DNA of 6,540 nucleotides from an uncultured bacterium (GTDB taxonomy: Bacteria > Verrucomicrobiota > Kiritimatiellia > RFP12 > UBA1067). A program made the translations under genes and the position numbers. Below, one piece after another: positions 1-5,996 of this stretch. Location: assembly GCA_902779075.1 (NCBI GenBank), contig CACZAK010000237.1:1-6540 (forward strand), in the 5' to 3' direction. The notes beneath the pieces are model-generated. The model was not told the origin of the DNA, searched no databases, and worked only from the letters and a program-made list of their open reading frames with translations. Each line of letters begins with the position of its first letter. The stretch's first letter is position 1.

Positions 1-336
1 GAAGCCCATGTCGATGCAGCTCTTGCACGTCTCGAACGAATCGCCGTGGTCGAGGTGGAGCACGATCTGCGGGTTCTTGCAGCCGAGTTCCTTGGCGTAC
101 TCGACGGCGCCCTGCGCCATGTAGCGGAGGATCGTGGGGTTCGCGTACTTGCGCGCGCCCTTCGAGACCTGCATGATCACCGGGGACTTCGTCTCGACGG
201 CAGCCTGCACGATTGCCTGCATCTGCTCCATCGTATTGAAGTTAAACGCCGGGATGGCGTAACCGCCCTTGACGGCCTTCGCGAACATCTTCTTCGTGTT
301 GACGAGGCCGAGCTCCTTGTAGCTGACTTTCTTCAT
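1..336 (-). CDS. fba: class II fructose-bisphosphate aldolase, N-terminal part (cut by window edge)
   Basis: This enzyme reversibly splits fructose 1,6-bisphosphate into dihydroxyacetone phosphate and glyceraldehyde 3-phosphate, in cytosolic glycolysis and gluconeogenesis. The 112 visible codons run off the window start. The protein begins MKKVSYKELGLVNTKKMF, continues with the barrel segment AIPAFNFNTMEQMQAI (about residues 27-42), and carries HLDHGDSFE at 94-102. Asp96 is the expected catalytic acid and His97 a zinc ligand in class II enzymes. The HLDHG-SFE form resembles the Bacillus/tagatose-type subgroup more than the E. coli FbaA form, so a tagatose-bisphosphate aldolase cannot be fully excluded. 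The start at 336 is preferred because AAAGGAAA (347-354) lies about 10 bases upstream. An in-frame ATG at 357 lies upstream of that site and has no ribosome-binding sequence of its own. The gene follows prs by 68 bases but has its own promoter. Confidence 0.95.
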   Translation of the reverse strand, partial: MKKVSYKELGLVNTKKMFAKAVKGGYAIPAFNFNTMEQMQAIVQAAVETKSPVIMQVSKGARKYANPTILRYMAQGAVEYAKELGCKNPQIVLHLDHGDSFETCKSCIDMGF

Positions 337-374
337 GGTTCTTTTGTTTCCTTTCATTGGGAAATTGGCTGAAT

Positions 375-403
375 AGTATACCACCGGACGCGCCGGGGCG
401 CAA
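375..403 (-). promoter_or_regulatory. promoter of fba (extended -10)
   Basis: Reading the minus strand, TTGCGC (398-403) is a partial -35. A 17-base spacer follows, then TATACT (375-380) preceded by TGG, giving an extended -10. Transcription would start near 368, leaving a leader of about 32 bases before the aldolase start. The -10 core GTGGTATACTAT is nearly identical to those before tRNA-Gln and the SPFH operon. The promoter lies just after the prs stop codon, so fba can be transcribed independently of prs, although read-through is possible because no U-rich terminator is visible between them. Confidence 0.7.
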
Positions 404-404
404 G

Positions 405-1376
405 TCACTCGTGGTTGAAGAGGTCGTTGACGCTCTCGTTGCCGTGGATGCGCTTGATGGCCTCGCCGATCAGCGGGGCCACGCTGAGCACGGTAAGCTT
501 GAATGGCAGCTTCGACGGATCGAAGCCCTCGCGGAGCGGAATCGTGTCCGTCACCACGAGCTCGTCGAGCTGGGCCTCGCCCATGAGGCGCTCCACGCCC
601 TTTGCCGTGAGCGGGAAGTGACTCACGAACGCGTGGACGCTCTTCGCGCCGTTCTCGCGGCACATCTTAGCGGCCGCGCTGAGCGTGCCGCCCGTGGCGG
701 TCATGTCGTCGATCATGACCACGTCGCAGTCCTTCACGTCGCCCACCACGCTGAACGCATCCACGGTGTCGCCGCCAGTGCGCTGCTTGGCAACGATGGC
801 GAGCCCCGTGCCGAGCTTGCGGCTGTAGCCGTAGGCCGTCTTGGCGCCGCCCGTATCGGGGGCCACCACGATCGGCTTCGGGAGATGCATGTCGCGGATG
901 TACTTGAGGATCACCGGCTCGGCGTGCAGCTGGTCGAGCGGGATGTTGAAGAATCCCTGGATCTGGTTCGCGTGCAGGTCGAGCGTGAGCACGCGGTCCG
1001 CGCCCGCCGCCGTGATGAGGTTCGCGACGAGCCGCGCGGTGATCGGCACGCGGGGTTGGTCCTTGCGGTCCTGGCGCGCGTAGCCGTAGTAAGGAATGAC
1101 GGCCGTGATGCGTGCGGCGCTGCCGCGCTTGAGCGCGTCCATGATGATGAACAGCTCCATGTACGCCTCATTCGGCGCGGGGCTACCGCTCTGGATCACG
1201 AACACGTCGCGTCCGCGCACGCCCTCCTGCACCTGACAGAACGTCTCGCCGTCCGGGAAGTGCTTGATGTCTATCTTGTTGAGGGGCTTGCCGAGATAGG
1301 CCGCCACCTTCTCCGCGAGCGGCAGGTTCGCCGTCCCGGAGAACACCATGAAATCGCTGTCTTTCAGGCTGTTCAT
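405..1376 (-). CDS. prs: ribose-phosphate pyrophosphokinase (PRPP synthetase)
   Basis: This enzyme transfers pyrophosphate from ATP to ribose 5-phosphate, making PRPP for nucleotide, histidine, tryptophan and NAD synthesis in the cytosol. The 323-residue product has the usual class I length. Visible motifs are FPDGE (40-44), the ATP-binding loop YARQDRK (99-105), the metal-binding DLHANQIQGFF (133-143), the catalytic-loop Lys197 and Arg199 in VAKQR, the PRPP loop DDMTATGGT (223-231) and the C-terminal NESVNDLF. The segment PDTGGAKTAYGYSRKLG (174-190) departs from the more usual GG(V)-RAR pattern but is otherwise in register. The start at 1376 is chosen because AAGGAA (1383-1388) sits 6 bases upstream. 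An ATG at 1382 abuts that site directly, and the reading frame farther upstream enters the tRNA. The gene lies 37 bases after tRNA-Gln and probably shares its transcript. Confidence 0.96.
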   Translation of the reverse strand: MNSLKDSDFMVFSGTANLPLAEKVAAYLGKPLNKIDIKHFPDGETFCQVQEGVRGRDVFVIQSGSPAPNEAYMELFIIMDALKRGSAARITAVIPYYGYARQDRKDQPRVPITARLVANLITAAGADRVLTLDLHANQIQGFFNIPLDQLHAEPVILKYIRDMHLPKPIVVAPDTGGAKTAYGYSRKLGTGLAIVAKQRTGGDTVDAFSVVGDVKDCDVVMIDDMTATGGTLSAAAKMCRENGAKSVHAFVSHFPLTAKGVERLMGEAQLDELVVTDTIPLREGFDPSKLPFKLTVLSVAPLIGEAIKRIHGNESVNDLFNHE

Positions 1377-1382
1377 CGCCAT

Positions 1383-1388
1383 TTCCTT
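1383..1388 (-). promoter_or_regulatory. ribosome-binding site deciding the prs start
   Basis: AAGGAA lies 6 bases before the ATG at 1376 and directly against the ATG at 1382. The spacing selects MNSLKDSD as the protein N-terminus. It also confirms that translation begins after the tRNA-Gln gene rather than inside it. Confidence 0.7.
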
Positions 1389-1413
1389 ATTTTTCGCTTG
1401 CCGACAGGCGTAA

Positions 1414-1488
1414 TGGTTGCCCGGGGAGGATTCGAACCTCCTCAAGCGGCATCAAAAGCCGCTGTGCTGACCATTACACAACCGGGCA
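1414..1488 (-). tRNA. tRNA-Gln (anticodon UUG)
   Basis: The minus strand folds as a complete cloverleaf. The 7-bp acceptor stem is TGCCCGG (1482-1488) paired with CCGGGCA (1418-1424). The D arm is GTGTAATGGTCAGCAC. The anticodon stem GCGGC/GCCGC closes loop TTTTGAT, giving anticodon TTG. The variable loop is 4 bases, and the T arm is GGAGG, TTCGAAT, CCTCC. The discriminator is A1417, and CCA is encoded at 1414-1416. The U1-A72 acceptor pair is typical of bacterial glutamine tRNAs and supports the Gln assignment (codon CAA). The mature RNA is 75 bases including CCA. It lies between its own promoter and prs, so the prs message probably starts as a tRNA precursor cut by RNase P and 3' processing enzymes. 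Confidence 0.96.
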
Positions 1489-1507
1489 GTTGCGTCTGTC
1501 GGCGCAT

Positions 1508-1516
1508 AGTATACCA
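1508..1516 (-). promoter_or_regulatory. promoter of tRNA-Gln and prs (extended -10)
   Basis: TATACT (1508-1513) preceded by TGG forms an extended -10 within GTGGTATACTAT. Transcription should start near 1501, about 13 bases before the mature tRNA 5' end. No good -35 hexamer is seen at 16-18 bases, consistent with an extended -10 promoter. No other promoter is evident between the tRNA and prs, so it likely drives both. Confidence 0.7.
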
Positions 1517-1580
1517 CAATCCGGCGCGCCATGCACGCCAAAGACGTTGCAAGATTCAAAAAATGGCAACGCGGCGGGAA

Positions 1581-2333
1581 CTACAGACACTTCACGAGCG
1601 GTTTGTACTTCGCGAGATAGGCTGCGTTCTTCTCGTCGCCGCCGGGCGCGTTCGCCGAGTTCCACACCGGCGGCACGATGCCGCGCTCAACGCACTGGCG
1701 GCACGTTTCGATCTCAAGAAGGTGCGCTATGGTGAAGTCCACCACGTTCGAGACGGGACCGATGGGCGTGGTCATGCCGGGCACGTTTACGACGGCGTCG
1801 CCCACTGGGTTGTAGTCGTCGATGCACACGTCCGCGTAGTCGAAGAGGTTCTTGCCGTTCGGATGGCGGATGAAGTGGTCCTTCGGCATTTCGTTCTGCC
1901 AGTACGAGGAGGCGACGGCGATGATCTTCGCGCCGCGCTTCTTGCACTCCTCCGCCGCGTCGATCGTGGCGGGGTTGATGCCGATGTTGTGGAAGAAGAT
2001 CACCACGTCCCCTTCCTTGATGCCGTAGTACTTGACGATGGACGCGCCGAAGTTGACGGTGCGCTCCAGCTCCAGGTACTTGAGCGCCTGGTTGAACACG
2101 GAAAGCGCCGTCTCCATGAGCGGGTTGATGTTGGCGAGCCCGCCGGCGCGGAAGAACATCTCGCCCATCGCGAGCGTAGTGTGTCCGCCGCCCGCGTAGA
2201 CGTTGATGAGCTTGTCGTCGGCGATGGCGTCTGCCATCAGCTTCGCGGCGGCCTTGATGTTGGCCTCCTGCTTCTCGGCGACTTCGCGGATGTTCGCGAT
2301 CGCCTTGTCGATGTAACCGAAGTCGTTCAGCAT
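1581..2333 (-). CDS. SIS domain-containing sugar isomerase-like protein
   Basis: This 250-residue protein resembles the single-SIS-domain family annotated as sugar isomerase domain or UPF0309 proteins. These are thought to bind phosphosugars, and the substrate here is unknown. An N-terminal helical segment (1-40) leads to NVYAGGGHTTLAMGEMFFRAGG (44-65), the family's glycine-rich first loop, then GDVVIFFHNIGINPATID (108-125), KKRGAKIIAV (131-140), NPVGDAVV (175-182) and the family C-terminal signature PPVWNSANAPGGDEKN (221-236). The two loops that usually carry phosphate-binding serines read GGGHTT and HNIGIN rather than G-GHS and NSGRN, so chemistry may differ from N-acetylglucosamine-6-phosphate-type relatives. 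GGAG (2339-2342) in an A-rich context sits 5 bases before the start. The gene has its own probable promoter and no obvious terminator. Confidence 0.88.
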   Translation of the reverse strand: MLNDFGYIDKAIANIREVAEKQEANIKAAAKLMADAIADDKLINVYAGGGHTTLAMGEMFFRAGGLANINPLMETALSVFNQALKYLELERTVNFGASIVKYYGIKEGDVVIFFHNIGINPATIDAAEECKKRGAKIIAVASSYWQNEMPKDHFIRHPNGKNLFDYADVCIDDYNPVGDAVVNVPGMTTPIGPVSNVVDFTIAHLLEIETCRQCVERGIVPPVWNSANAPGGDEKNAAYLAKYKPLVKCL

Positions 2334-2359
2334 GTCTGCTCCTTTTTTTGCGTGCTGAT

Positions 2360-2368
2360 ATTCTACAC
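2360..2368 (-). promoter_or_regulatory. possible promoter of the SIS gene
   Basis: TAGAAT (2360-2365), preceded directly by GTG, is a plausible -10 and would place the start near 2353, about 20 bases before the SIS start codon. It resembles the GTGGTATAMTAT core at the other promoters in this window but lacks one base in the spacer. No clear -35 is visible. Confidence 0.45.
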
Positions 2369-2436
2369 TATTTTCACCGTTCGGGCAACGCCCTCATGAC
2401 GTTGTTCCAGAATTGTTCGTCGCCGCGACAACCTTT

Positions 2437-4209
2437 TCACTTGGCTTTGGGTAACGCGATGGACGGAGTCTTGAGGTCGGTCCAGAGCGTACCTTCGCCG
2501 GAATGCAGCACGCGAATCGAGAGATCGGGAGAAAGCGATTCCACGAACTTGAGGTCCGCAAGCGACGACGGGGAGGCGAATACTTCGGCTCTGCGCTTCG
2601 CGCCGAGCGCCTTCTCGTTCTCCACGAGGAACATTGCCTTCGCCTCCGCCTCGCCCTGCGTGCGCACTATGTCCGCCTTGATCTGCGCGGACTTGAGGTT
2701 GATCTCCGCCACCTTCAGCTGGGCGTCTGCGCCGATGCCTGCAACCTCCTTGTTCCTTTTCGCGGCAATCGTCGCCACAAGCTTCTTCGTCTCCTGCTCG
2801 GTCTCGCGCTTGAACTGGTCCACCATTGCGATCTGCGTGTTGAGGAGCGCCTGCTTCTTCGCCGTCTCCTGCTGCGTCTTGTTGGTTAGGTCACGCTCCT
2901 TCGCGACGCTCGTCTCCTGAATGGGTTTGAGAATGTCCGCCGGCACCTCCACGTGGCGCACGATGGCGTTCCTGACGAGTATCTTCTTCTCGCCGAGAAT
3001 CTTCACCAGCTCGTCCGTCATCTCCTTCTGGAACTTCTGACGGCCCTCGCCGTCGATGAACTCGCGCGCCTTGTAGCCAGAGCCCTTCATGCGCGAAACG
3101 GAGAGGATCTGCGGAAGGATGATCTTGGAGACCACTGCCGGGAGGTCGCCGTACAGCATGTAGATGCGAGAGATGTTCTCAGGCAGCAGTTCGAACTCCA
3201 CGGTCATGTCGAGCATGATCGCGAAGCCGTCCGAGGACGGGAACTGCACGAACTGGTTCATTCCAAACGCCACCGAGTCGCTCGTCTGCACCGGCGGCTT
3301 CGCTGCAGCCGGCATTGGTGCGCCATAGCCATGCTGCCGCCCTCCTTGTTGCTGTACGCTTGCTGTCTTCCTGGGGGCTACCTTCTTACGCGCCGCCGAC
3401 GAGCCAACGGGTGGATGCGACAAGTTCATCTGCGCCTCCTGCGCATTCAGTATTCCGAGATCCGCATTCGCGTTCATGTAGTCGGCCCGCTTCGCGATCT
3501 GGGAGGAGAGCGTGTTCTGCTGCAACTCGGCGAGGCCGTTCGCGCTTGTCGATTGCGCCTTGGTGAGCACTACGGTACCGCTCTTGCCGACGATGGACAC
3601 CTGGTTCATGCCGATTTCCACCACGTCAACCTGATACGCACGCGTGTTCACGTAGTAGAGCCCTGGTTGGAGAATTTTCTCGAAGACGCCCTTCTCGCCC
3701 GGCCCCGCGAACTTGCCCTCCGGAGCGGGCTTGCCAGTGAGAGAAGTCACCACGCCCGCATAGCCGATCGGAATGTTGATCGCGTCCTTCACCTCGATCT
3801 CGTACCCTTCGGGATTGAGACGGTATGTGCCAGGCCCCAACACACGGCGCCACACGCCCTTGTGATCGTCGTCAGGCGCGATGATTTCGCCGGGAGGGAG
3901 TTCCTTTCCGGTCTTGGAAGTTACGATGCCTACCTTGCCGGCGGGAATCGTCATGGCCGACACGATCGTCCAGTCGTTGTTGATCGGATTCAGGAAATGA
4001 CGTCCCTCAGCGAGCGGAACGCGTTGCACGCCCTTCTCGCCAGGTTCTGCAAGGATACGTCCGGGGGGAAGCTCCTTGCCCGTCTTCGTAGTCACTATCG
4101 CCATTTGCCCTTCCGGCACGTACACGCGGCATGTCGTCCACACGAAACCGAAGATCAGAACCGCAACGGCGATTACGCCACCCACAATAATTCCAATGGG
4201 GTTCCTCAT
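2437..4209 (-). CDS. SPFH/band-7 membrane protein with three tandem N-terminal modules and a long insert
   Basis: SPFH proteins (stomatin, prohibitin, flotillin, HflK/C) assemble into large membrane-bound rings or cages; this one is not assignable to a named member. In 590 residues it shows an uncleaved-looking membrane helix (about 6-25), three beta-rich modules (31-86, 88-145, 146-199) repeating the pattern G-(V/M)-A/G-IVT-TGK-PPG...PGEKGV...PG-Y-LNP, a low-complexity insert (about 207-315), an SPFH core (about 318-435, with SDGFAIMLDMTVEFELLPE and REFIDGEGRQKFQ), and a charged helical region (430-540). It ends with a short non-helical tail. The insert is Ala/Gln/Pro-rich and is missing from the upstream paralogue. 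The gene starts in a 4-base ATGA overlap with that paralogue and has a strong ribosome-binding site. It probably forms a hetero-oligomer with the paralogue. Partners and role are unknown. Confidence 0.88.
   Translation of the reverse strand: MRNPIGIIVGGVIAVAVLIFGFVWTTCRVYVPEGQMAIVTTKTGKELPPGRILAEPGEKGVQRVPLAEGRHFLNPINNDWTIVSAMTIPAGKVGIVTSKTGKELPPGEIIAPDDDHKGVWRRVLGPGTYRLNPEGYEIEVKDAINIPIGYAGVVTSLTGKPAPEGKFAGPGEKGVFEKILQPGLYYVNTRAYQVDVVEIGMNQVSIVGKSGTVVLTKAQSTSANGLAELQQNTLSSQIAKRADYMNANADLGILNAQEAQMNLSHPPVGSSAARKKVAPRKTASVQQQGGRQHGYGAPMPAAAKPPVQTSDSVAFGMNQFVQFPSSDGFAIMLDMTVEFELLPENISRIYMLYGDLPAVVSKIILPQILSVSRMKGSGYKAREFIDGEGRQKFQKEMTDELVKILGEKKILVRNAIVRHVEVPADILKPIQETSVAKERDLTNKTQQETAKKQALLNTQIAMVDQFKRETEQETKKLVATIAAKRNKEVAGIGADAQLKVAEINLKSAQIKADIVRTQGEAEAKAMFLVENEKALGAKRRAEVFASPSSLADLKFVESLSPDLSIRVLHSGEGTLWTDLKTPSIALPKAK
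3265..3591 (-). other. low-complexity insert inside the second SPFH protein
   Basis: This stretch codes for about residues 207-315, which separate the third beta module from the SPFH core. The upstream paralogue joins the same two parts with only about 15 residues. The insert begins with a Gln/Asn/Ala-rich, probably helical part (AQSTSANGLAELQQNTLSSQ, residues 218-237). It then becomes a basic and Pro/Gly-rich linker with RKKVAPRKTASVQQQGG (274-290). The reading frame is open throughout. The boundaries are estimated by aligning the two paralogues by eye. Confidence 0.6.
3613..4119 (-). repeat. three tandem beta-module repeats in the second SPFH gene
   Basis: Three units of about 54-58 codons (4119-3952, 3948-3775, 3774-3613) repeat the pattern P-G-(V/M)-(G/A)-IVT-TGK-(L)PPG-I, then (E/H)KGV---L-PG-Y-(L/V)N, then a strand of the form Y-(I/V)-V. 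Units 1 and 2 share TGKELPPG exactly. The units look diverged at DNA level, so this is an old duplication. Confidence 0.7.
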
Positions 4210-5735
4210 TTCGCACCTCCTTTCCCCTGCTGTTGTACGCTTGTCGGCTTTGGCTTTGCTCCGCCGCCAACATTCGACGGCCGAGCACCCCTAATCGGCA
4301 AGCCGAATATCTCGCCCGGCGAATCGCCGGTCACGACATCCCTCACCCTCGGCGCGGCTTTCTCGTAGAGCTTCGCGCGCACGTAGTCTGCGTCGCCGCC
4401 ATAAGCGGCGACTTCCTGCTTGAGTACGTCCGCCGCGGCTTTCGTCTGCGTCTCCACGACCTTGCGCTCCGCCTCGGCGACGGTCAGCTTCGCGGTGGCA
4501 TCCGCCTGCGCCGCCTTGAGTTCGCGCTCGGCGACCTCAAGCTTCGCCTCGGCGGCTATCACCTGCTCGGCGCTGCGCTGCTCGGCGGATATCTTCGCCT
4601 GAATCGACTCCGTCTCTGCGGCGACGCGCGCGCTGTTCTGTTCTGCGAGCGACTTCTGCCTCTCAAGCTCGGCCTGCGACTTTGCCTGGACAATCTGCTG
4701 CTCGATCTTGAGTCCTTCCTGCACCGCGAGTTCGCGGGCGCGTATGATGGACGCCACCTCCTGCGGCGCGAAGATGTCGCGTATCAGCACTGAGTTGAGC
4801 GACACTCCCCACGGCTTGCAGACATCCCGGAGGTACTTCTCCAACGAGTTCTGGAACGCCTGACGCGATTCGCCCACGATGAACTCCGTCGCGCTCTTCT
4901 TGGAGCCCTCGATGCGCGAGAACCCGCGTGCGGCGGGGAGGACGATCTTCTGGAGAATGTCGTCCATGTCGCCCACCTCGTGCGAGAGCATCGCCACCTT
5001 GTCGATCTCCAGGTTGAACTCAAGCGTGCCCTCCGCGTTCACGGTGAAGCCGTCGAGCGTAAGGAACGATATCGCGTCCGCACCGCTCAGCTCGAAGCGC
5101 TGGCTCTGGATGTTCACGATTGAGACGGAATAGACGAACGGGTTGAGTCGGTGCGTGCCCTCCTTTAGGATGCGCGGCGAAACACCCTTCGCCCCGGGCT
5201 TTATGAGGAAGCCCGTGCCAGTGGATGCGTCCTTGGCGCCGCCGGGCGCGAGTATGTCGTCACCCGTCAGTTCCGTCACAACGCCCACGTACCCGGGCTT
5301 GATGGTGATGTCGTCGTAGAGCTTCACCTCGTATGCGTAAGGGTTTATGCGGTGTTTGCCTGTGCCGAGTACGTCGCGCAAGATGCCGCGCGTACCTTCC
5401 TTCGCCAGAATCTCGCCCTCCGGGAGGTCTTTCCCGAACTTGCGCACGAGTACGCCGAACTTTCCGGCGGGGATGTCAACGGCCTTCGCGAAGCGCCATT
5501 CCCACGTCCAGGGGTTGCGGAAGTAGCGTCCCTCGGGAAGCACCTCCTCCTGAATGCCCTTGTACTCCGGCCCCAGCGCGAGGATAGCCTCGGGCGGGAG
5601 GTTCTTTCCCGTCTTCTTGTACAGAATCGCGATGCGGCCGTTTTCAGGCTCTATCCGCCACCCGTACCATACCCATAGCGAGAACAGGGCGAGCAACGCC
5701 ACCGCTACCGCCGCTATTGGTCCTTTTAACTGCAT
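4206..5735 (-). CDS. SPFH/band-7 membrane protein with three tandem N-terminal modules
   Basis: This 509-residue protein is the first gene of the SPFH pair. It has a hydrophobic helix (6-24) after a short basic N-terminus, three beta-rich modules (31-85, 88-142, 143-207) with NPW/NPY/NPF at the ends of successive units, an SPFH core (about 210-335, with TLDGFTVNAEGTLEFNLE and EFIVGESRQAFQNSL), and a long Ala/Glu/Lys/Gln-rich helical region (331-445) likely to form a coiled coil. These are followed by YGGDADYVRAKLYEKAAPRV (445-464) and a Gly/Lys/Pro tail ending TSVQQQGKGGAK. This layout is expected for a membrane-anchored oligomeric SPFH scaffold; the cargo is not known. AAAAGGAG (5743-5750) lies 7 bases before the ATG. 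The gene overlaps its paralogue by 4 bases, so the two are co-translated. No NfeD-like or protease gene is adjacent to name a partner. Confidence 0.88.
   Translation of the reverse strand: MQLKGPIAAVAVALLALFSLWVWYGWRIEPENGRIAILYKKTGKNLPPEAILALGPEYKGIQEEVLPEGRYFRNPWTWEWRFAKAVDIPAGKFGVLVRKFGKDLPEGEILAKEGTRGILRDVLGTGKHRINPYAYEVKLYDDITIKPGYVGVVTELTGDDILAPGGAKDASTGTGFLIKPGAKGVSPRILKEGTHRLNPFVYSVSIVNIQSQRFELSGADAISFLTLDGFTVNAEGTLEFNLEIDKVAMLSHEVGDMDDILQKIVLPAARGFSRIEGSKKSATEFIVGESRQAFQNSLEKYLRDVCKPWGVSLNSVLIRDIFAPQEVASIIRARELAVQEGLKIEQQIVQAKSQAELERQKSLAEQNSARVAAETESIQAKISAEQRSAEQVIAAEAKLEVAERELKAAQADATAKLTVAEAERKVVETQTKAAADVLKQEVAAYGGDADYVRAKLYEKAAPRVRDVVTGDSPGEIFGLPIRGARPSNVGGGAKPKPTSVQQQGKGGAK
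4215..4223 (-). promoter_or_regulatory. ribosome-binding site of the second SPFH gene, inside the first gene's tail
   Basis: AAAGGAGGT lies 5 bases before the ATG of the second SPFH gene and encodes the Lys-Gly-Gly of the first protein's tail. With the ATGA overlap (4206-4209), it points to translational coupling and a fixed ratio of the two proteins. The need for this site may explain the Gly/Lys-rich end of the upstream protein. Confidence 0.8.
4224..4244 (-). repeat. SVQQQG-coding segment shared with the insert at 3340-3366
   Basis: These codons give TSVQQQG in the tail of the first SPFH protein. At 3340-3366 the second protein has TASVQQQGG. The AGC GTA codons for Ser-Val are identical, followed by three Gln codons and a Gly codon with differing third bases. 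Both copies sit in low-complexity Lys/Pro/Gly-rich surroundings. The shared peptide is visible directly; its origin is unknown. Confidence 0.55.
5115..5645 (-). repeat. three tandem beta-module repeats in the first SPFH gene
   Basis: Three units of about 55-65 codons repeat G-(I/F/V)-(A/G)-(I/V)L--K-GK-LP-(E/G)-IL, then (K/R)GI---VL--G-(Y/H)R-NP, then an aromatic strand. The third unit has an extra Gly/Ala-rich stretch (about residues 160-176). The three-module count matches the paralogue, so the triplication predates duplication of the gene. Confidence 0.65.
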
Positions 5736-5767
5736 TGCAAGTCTCCTTTTGTTGCGTTGACGCGGAT

Positions 5768-5776
5768 ATTATACCA
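5768..5776 (-). promoter_or_regulatory. promoter of the SPFH operon (extended -10)
   Basis: TATAAT (5768-5773) preceded by TGG gives a consensus extended -10 inside GTGGTATAATAT. The start would be near 5761, leaving a leader of about 26 bases before the first SPFH gene. The best -35 candidate is a weak TTATAG at an 18-base spacing. It is the only promoter seen for the two overlapping genes. Confidence 0.7.
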
Positions 5777-5996
5777 CAAATTCGGTCTTACCTATAACTT
5801 CCTTGTGGCTCCGCTTATTTGCATTCGCTATTGGGAAATTGGGAGTCATGGAGTTATCTTGAGCCTAGACTAGAGCGGGGGTTGGCGGCTACTGGGAGGG
5901 TGCGTGACCCCTATCTTTTGCGAGAACTCATCATACGGAGCCGCTTCTGTGTTATTCGGCGACAATTCGCTTGTTTTATCAGTTTCAGCTTTTCAT
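5777..5996. other. intergenic stretch with no recognised gene
   Basis: The bases between the SPFH promoter and the first repeat hold no reading frame with a credible start, ribosome-binding site or recognisable protein. The sequence is less GC-rich than the flanking genes, with homopolymer-like patches near 5873-5900. I see no RNA fold or terminator that I can support. Confidence 0.5.

Noticed and set aside
1377..1445. Upstream extension of prs to an ATG at 1445
   Set aside because: The extension is coded by the T arm and acceptor stem of tRNA-Gln and the spacer after it. The ribosome-binding site at 1383-1388 fits the start at 1376, and PRPP synthetases normally begin near this point.
1545..1571. 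Inverted repeat CGTTGC/GCAACG after the SIS gene
   Set aside because: Six base pairs with a 15-base loop and no following U-run. The T6 run lies in the loop, so this is not a convincing terminator.
357..2399. Very long plus-strand open frame opposite prs, tRNA-Gln and the SIS gene
   Set aside because: It runs straight through a tRNA and is antisense to two clearly recognisable proteins. Its translation is rich in His, Arg, Val and Leu, as expected of the reverse of GC-rich genes.
2386..2404. Possible terminator of the SPFH operon
   Set aside because: A 7-bp hairpin (CAACGTC, loop ATGAG, GGCGTTG on the minus strand) exists after the SPFH stop, but no U-run follows. It also contains a G-T pair, so evidence for termination is weak.
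2953..4368. Long plus-strand open frame opposite the SPFH genes
   Set aside because: It is antisense to the SPFH coding sequence, has no ribosome-binding site and shows no recognisable domain. It is a compositional shadow.
356..5842. 13-mer ATTGGGAAATTGG at 356-368 and 5830-5842
   Set aside because: The two copies are short and low-complexity. One lies in the fba leader and the other in a gene-free stretch; their flanks do not match, so chance is a sufficient explanation.
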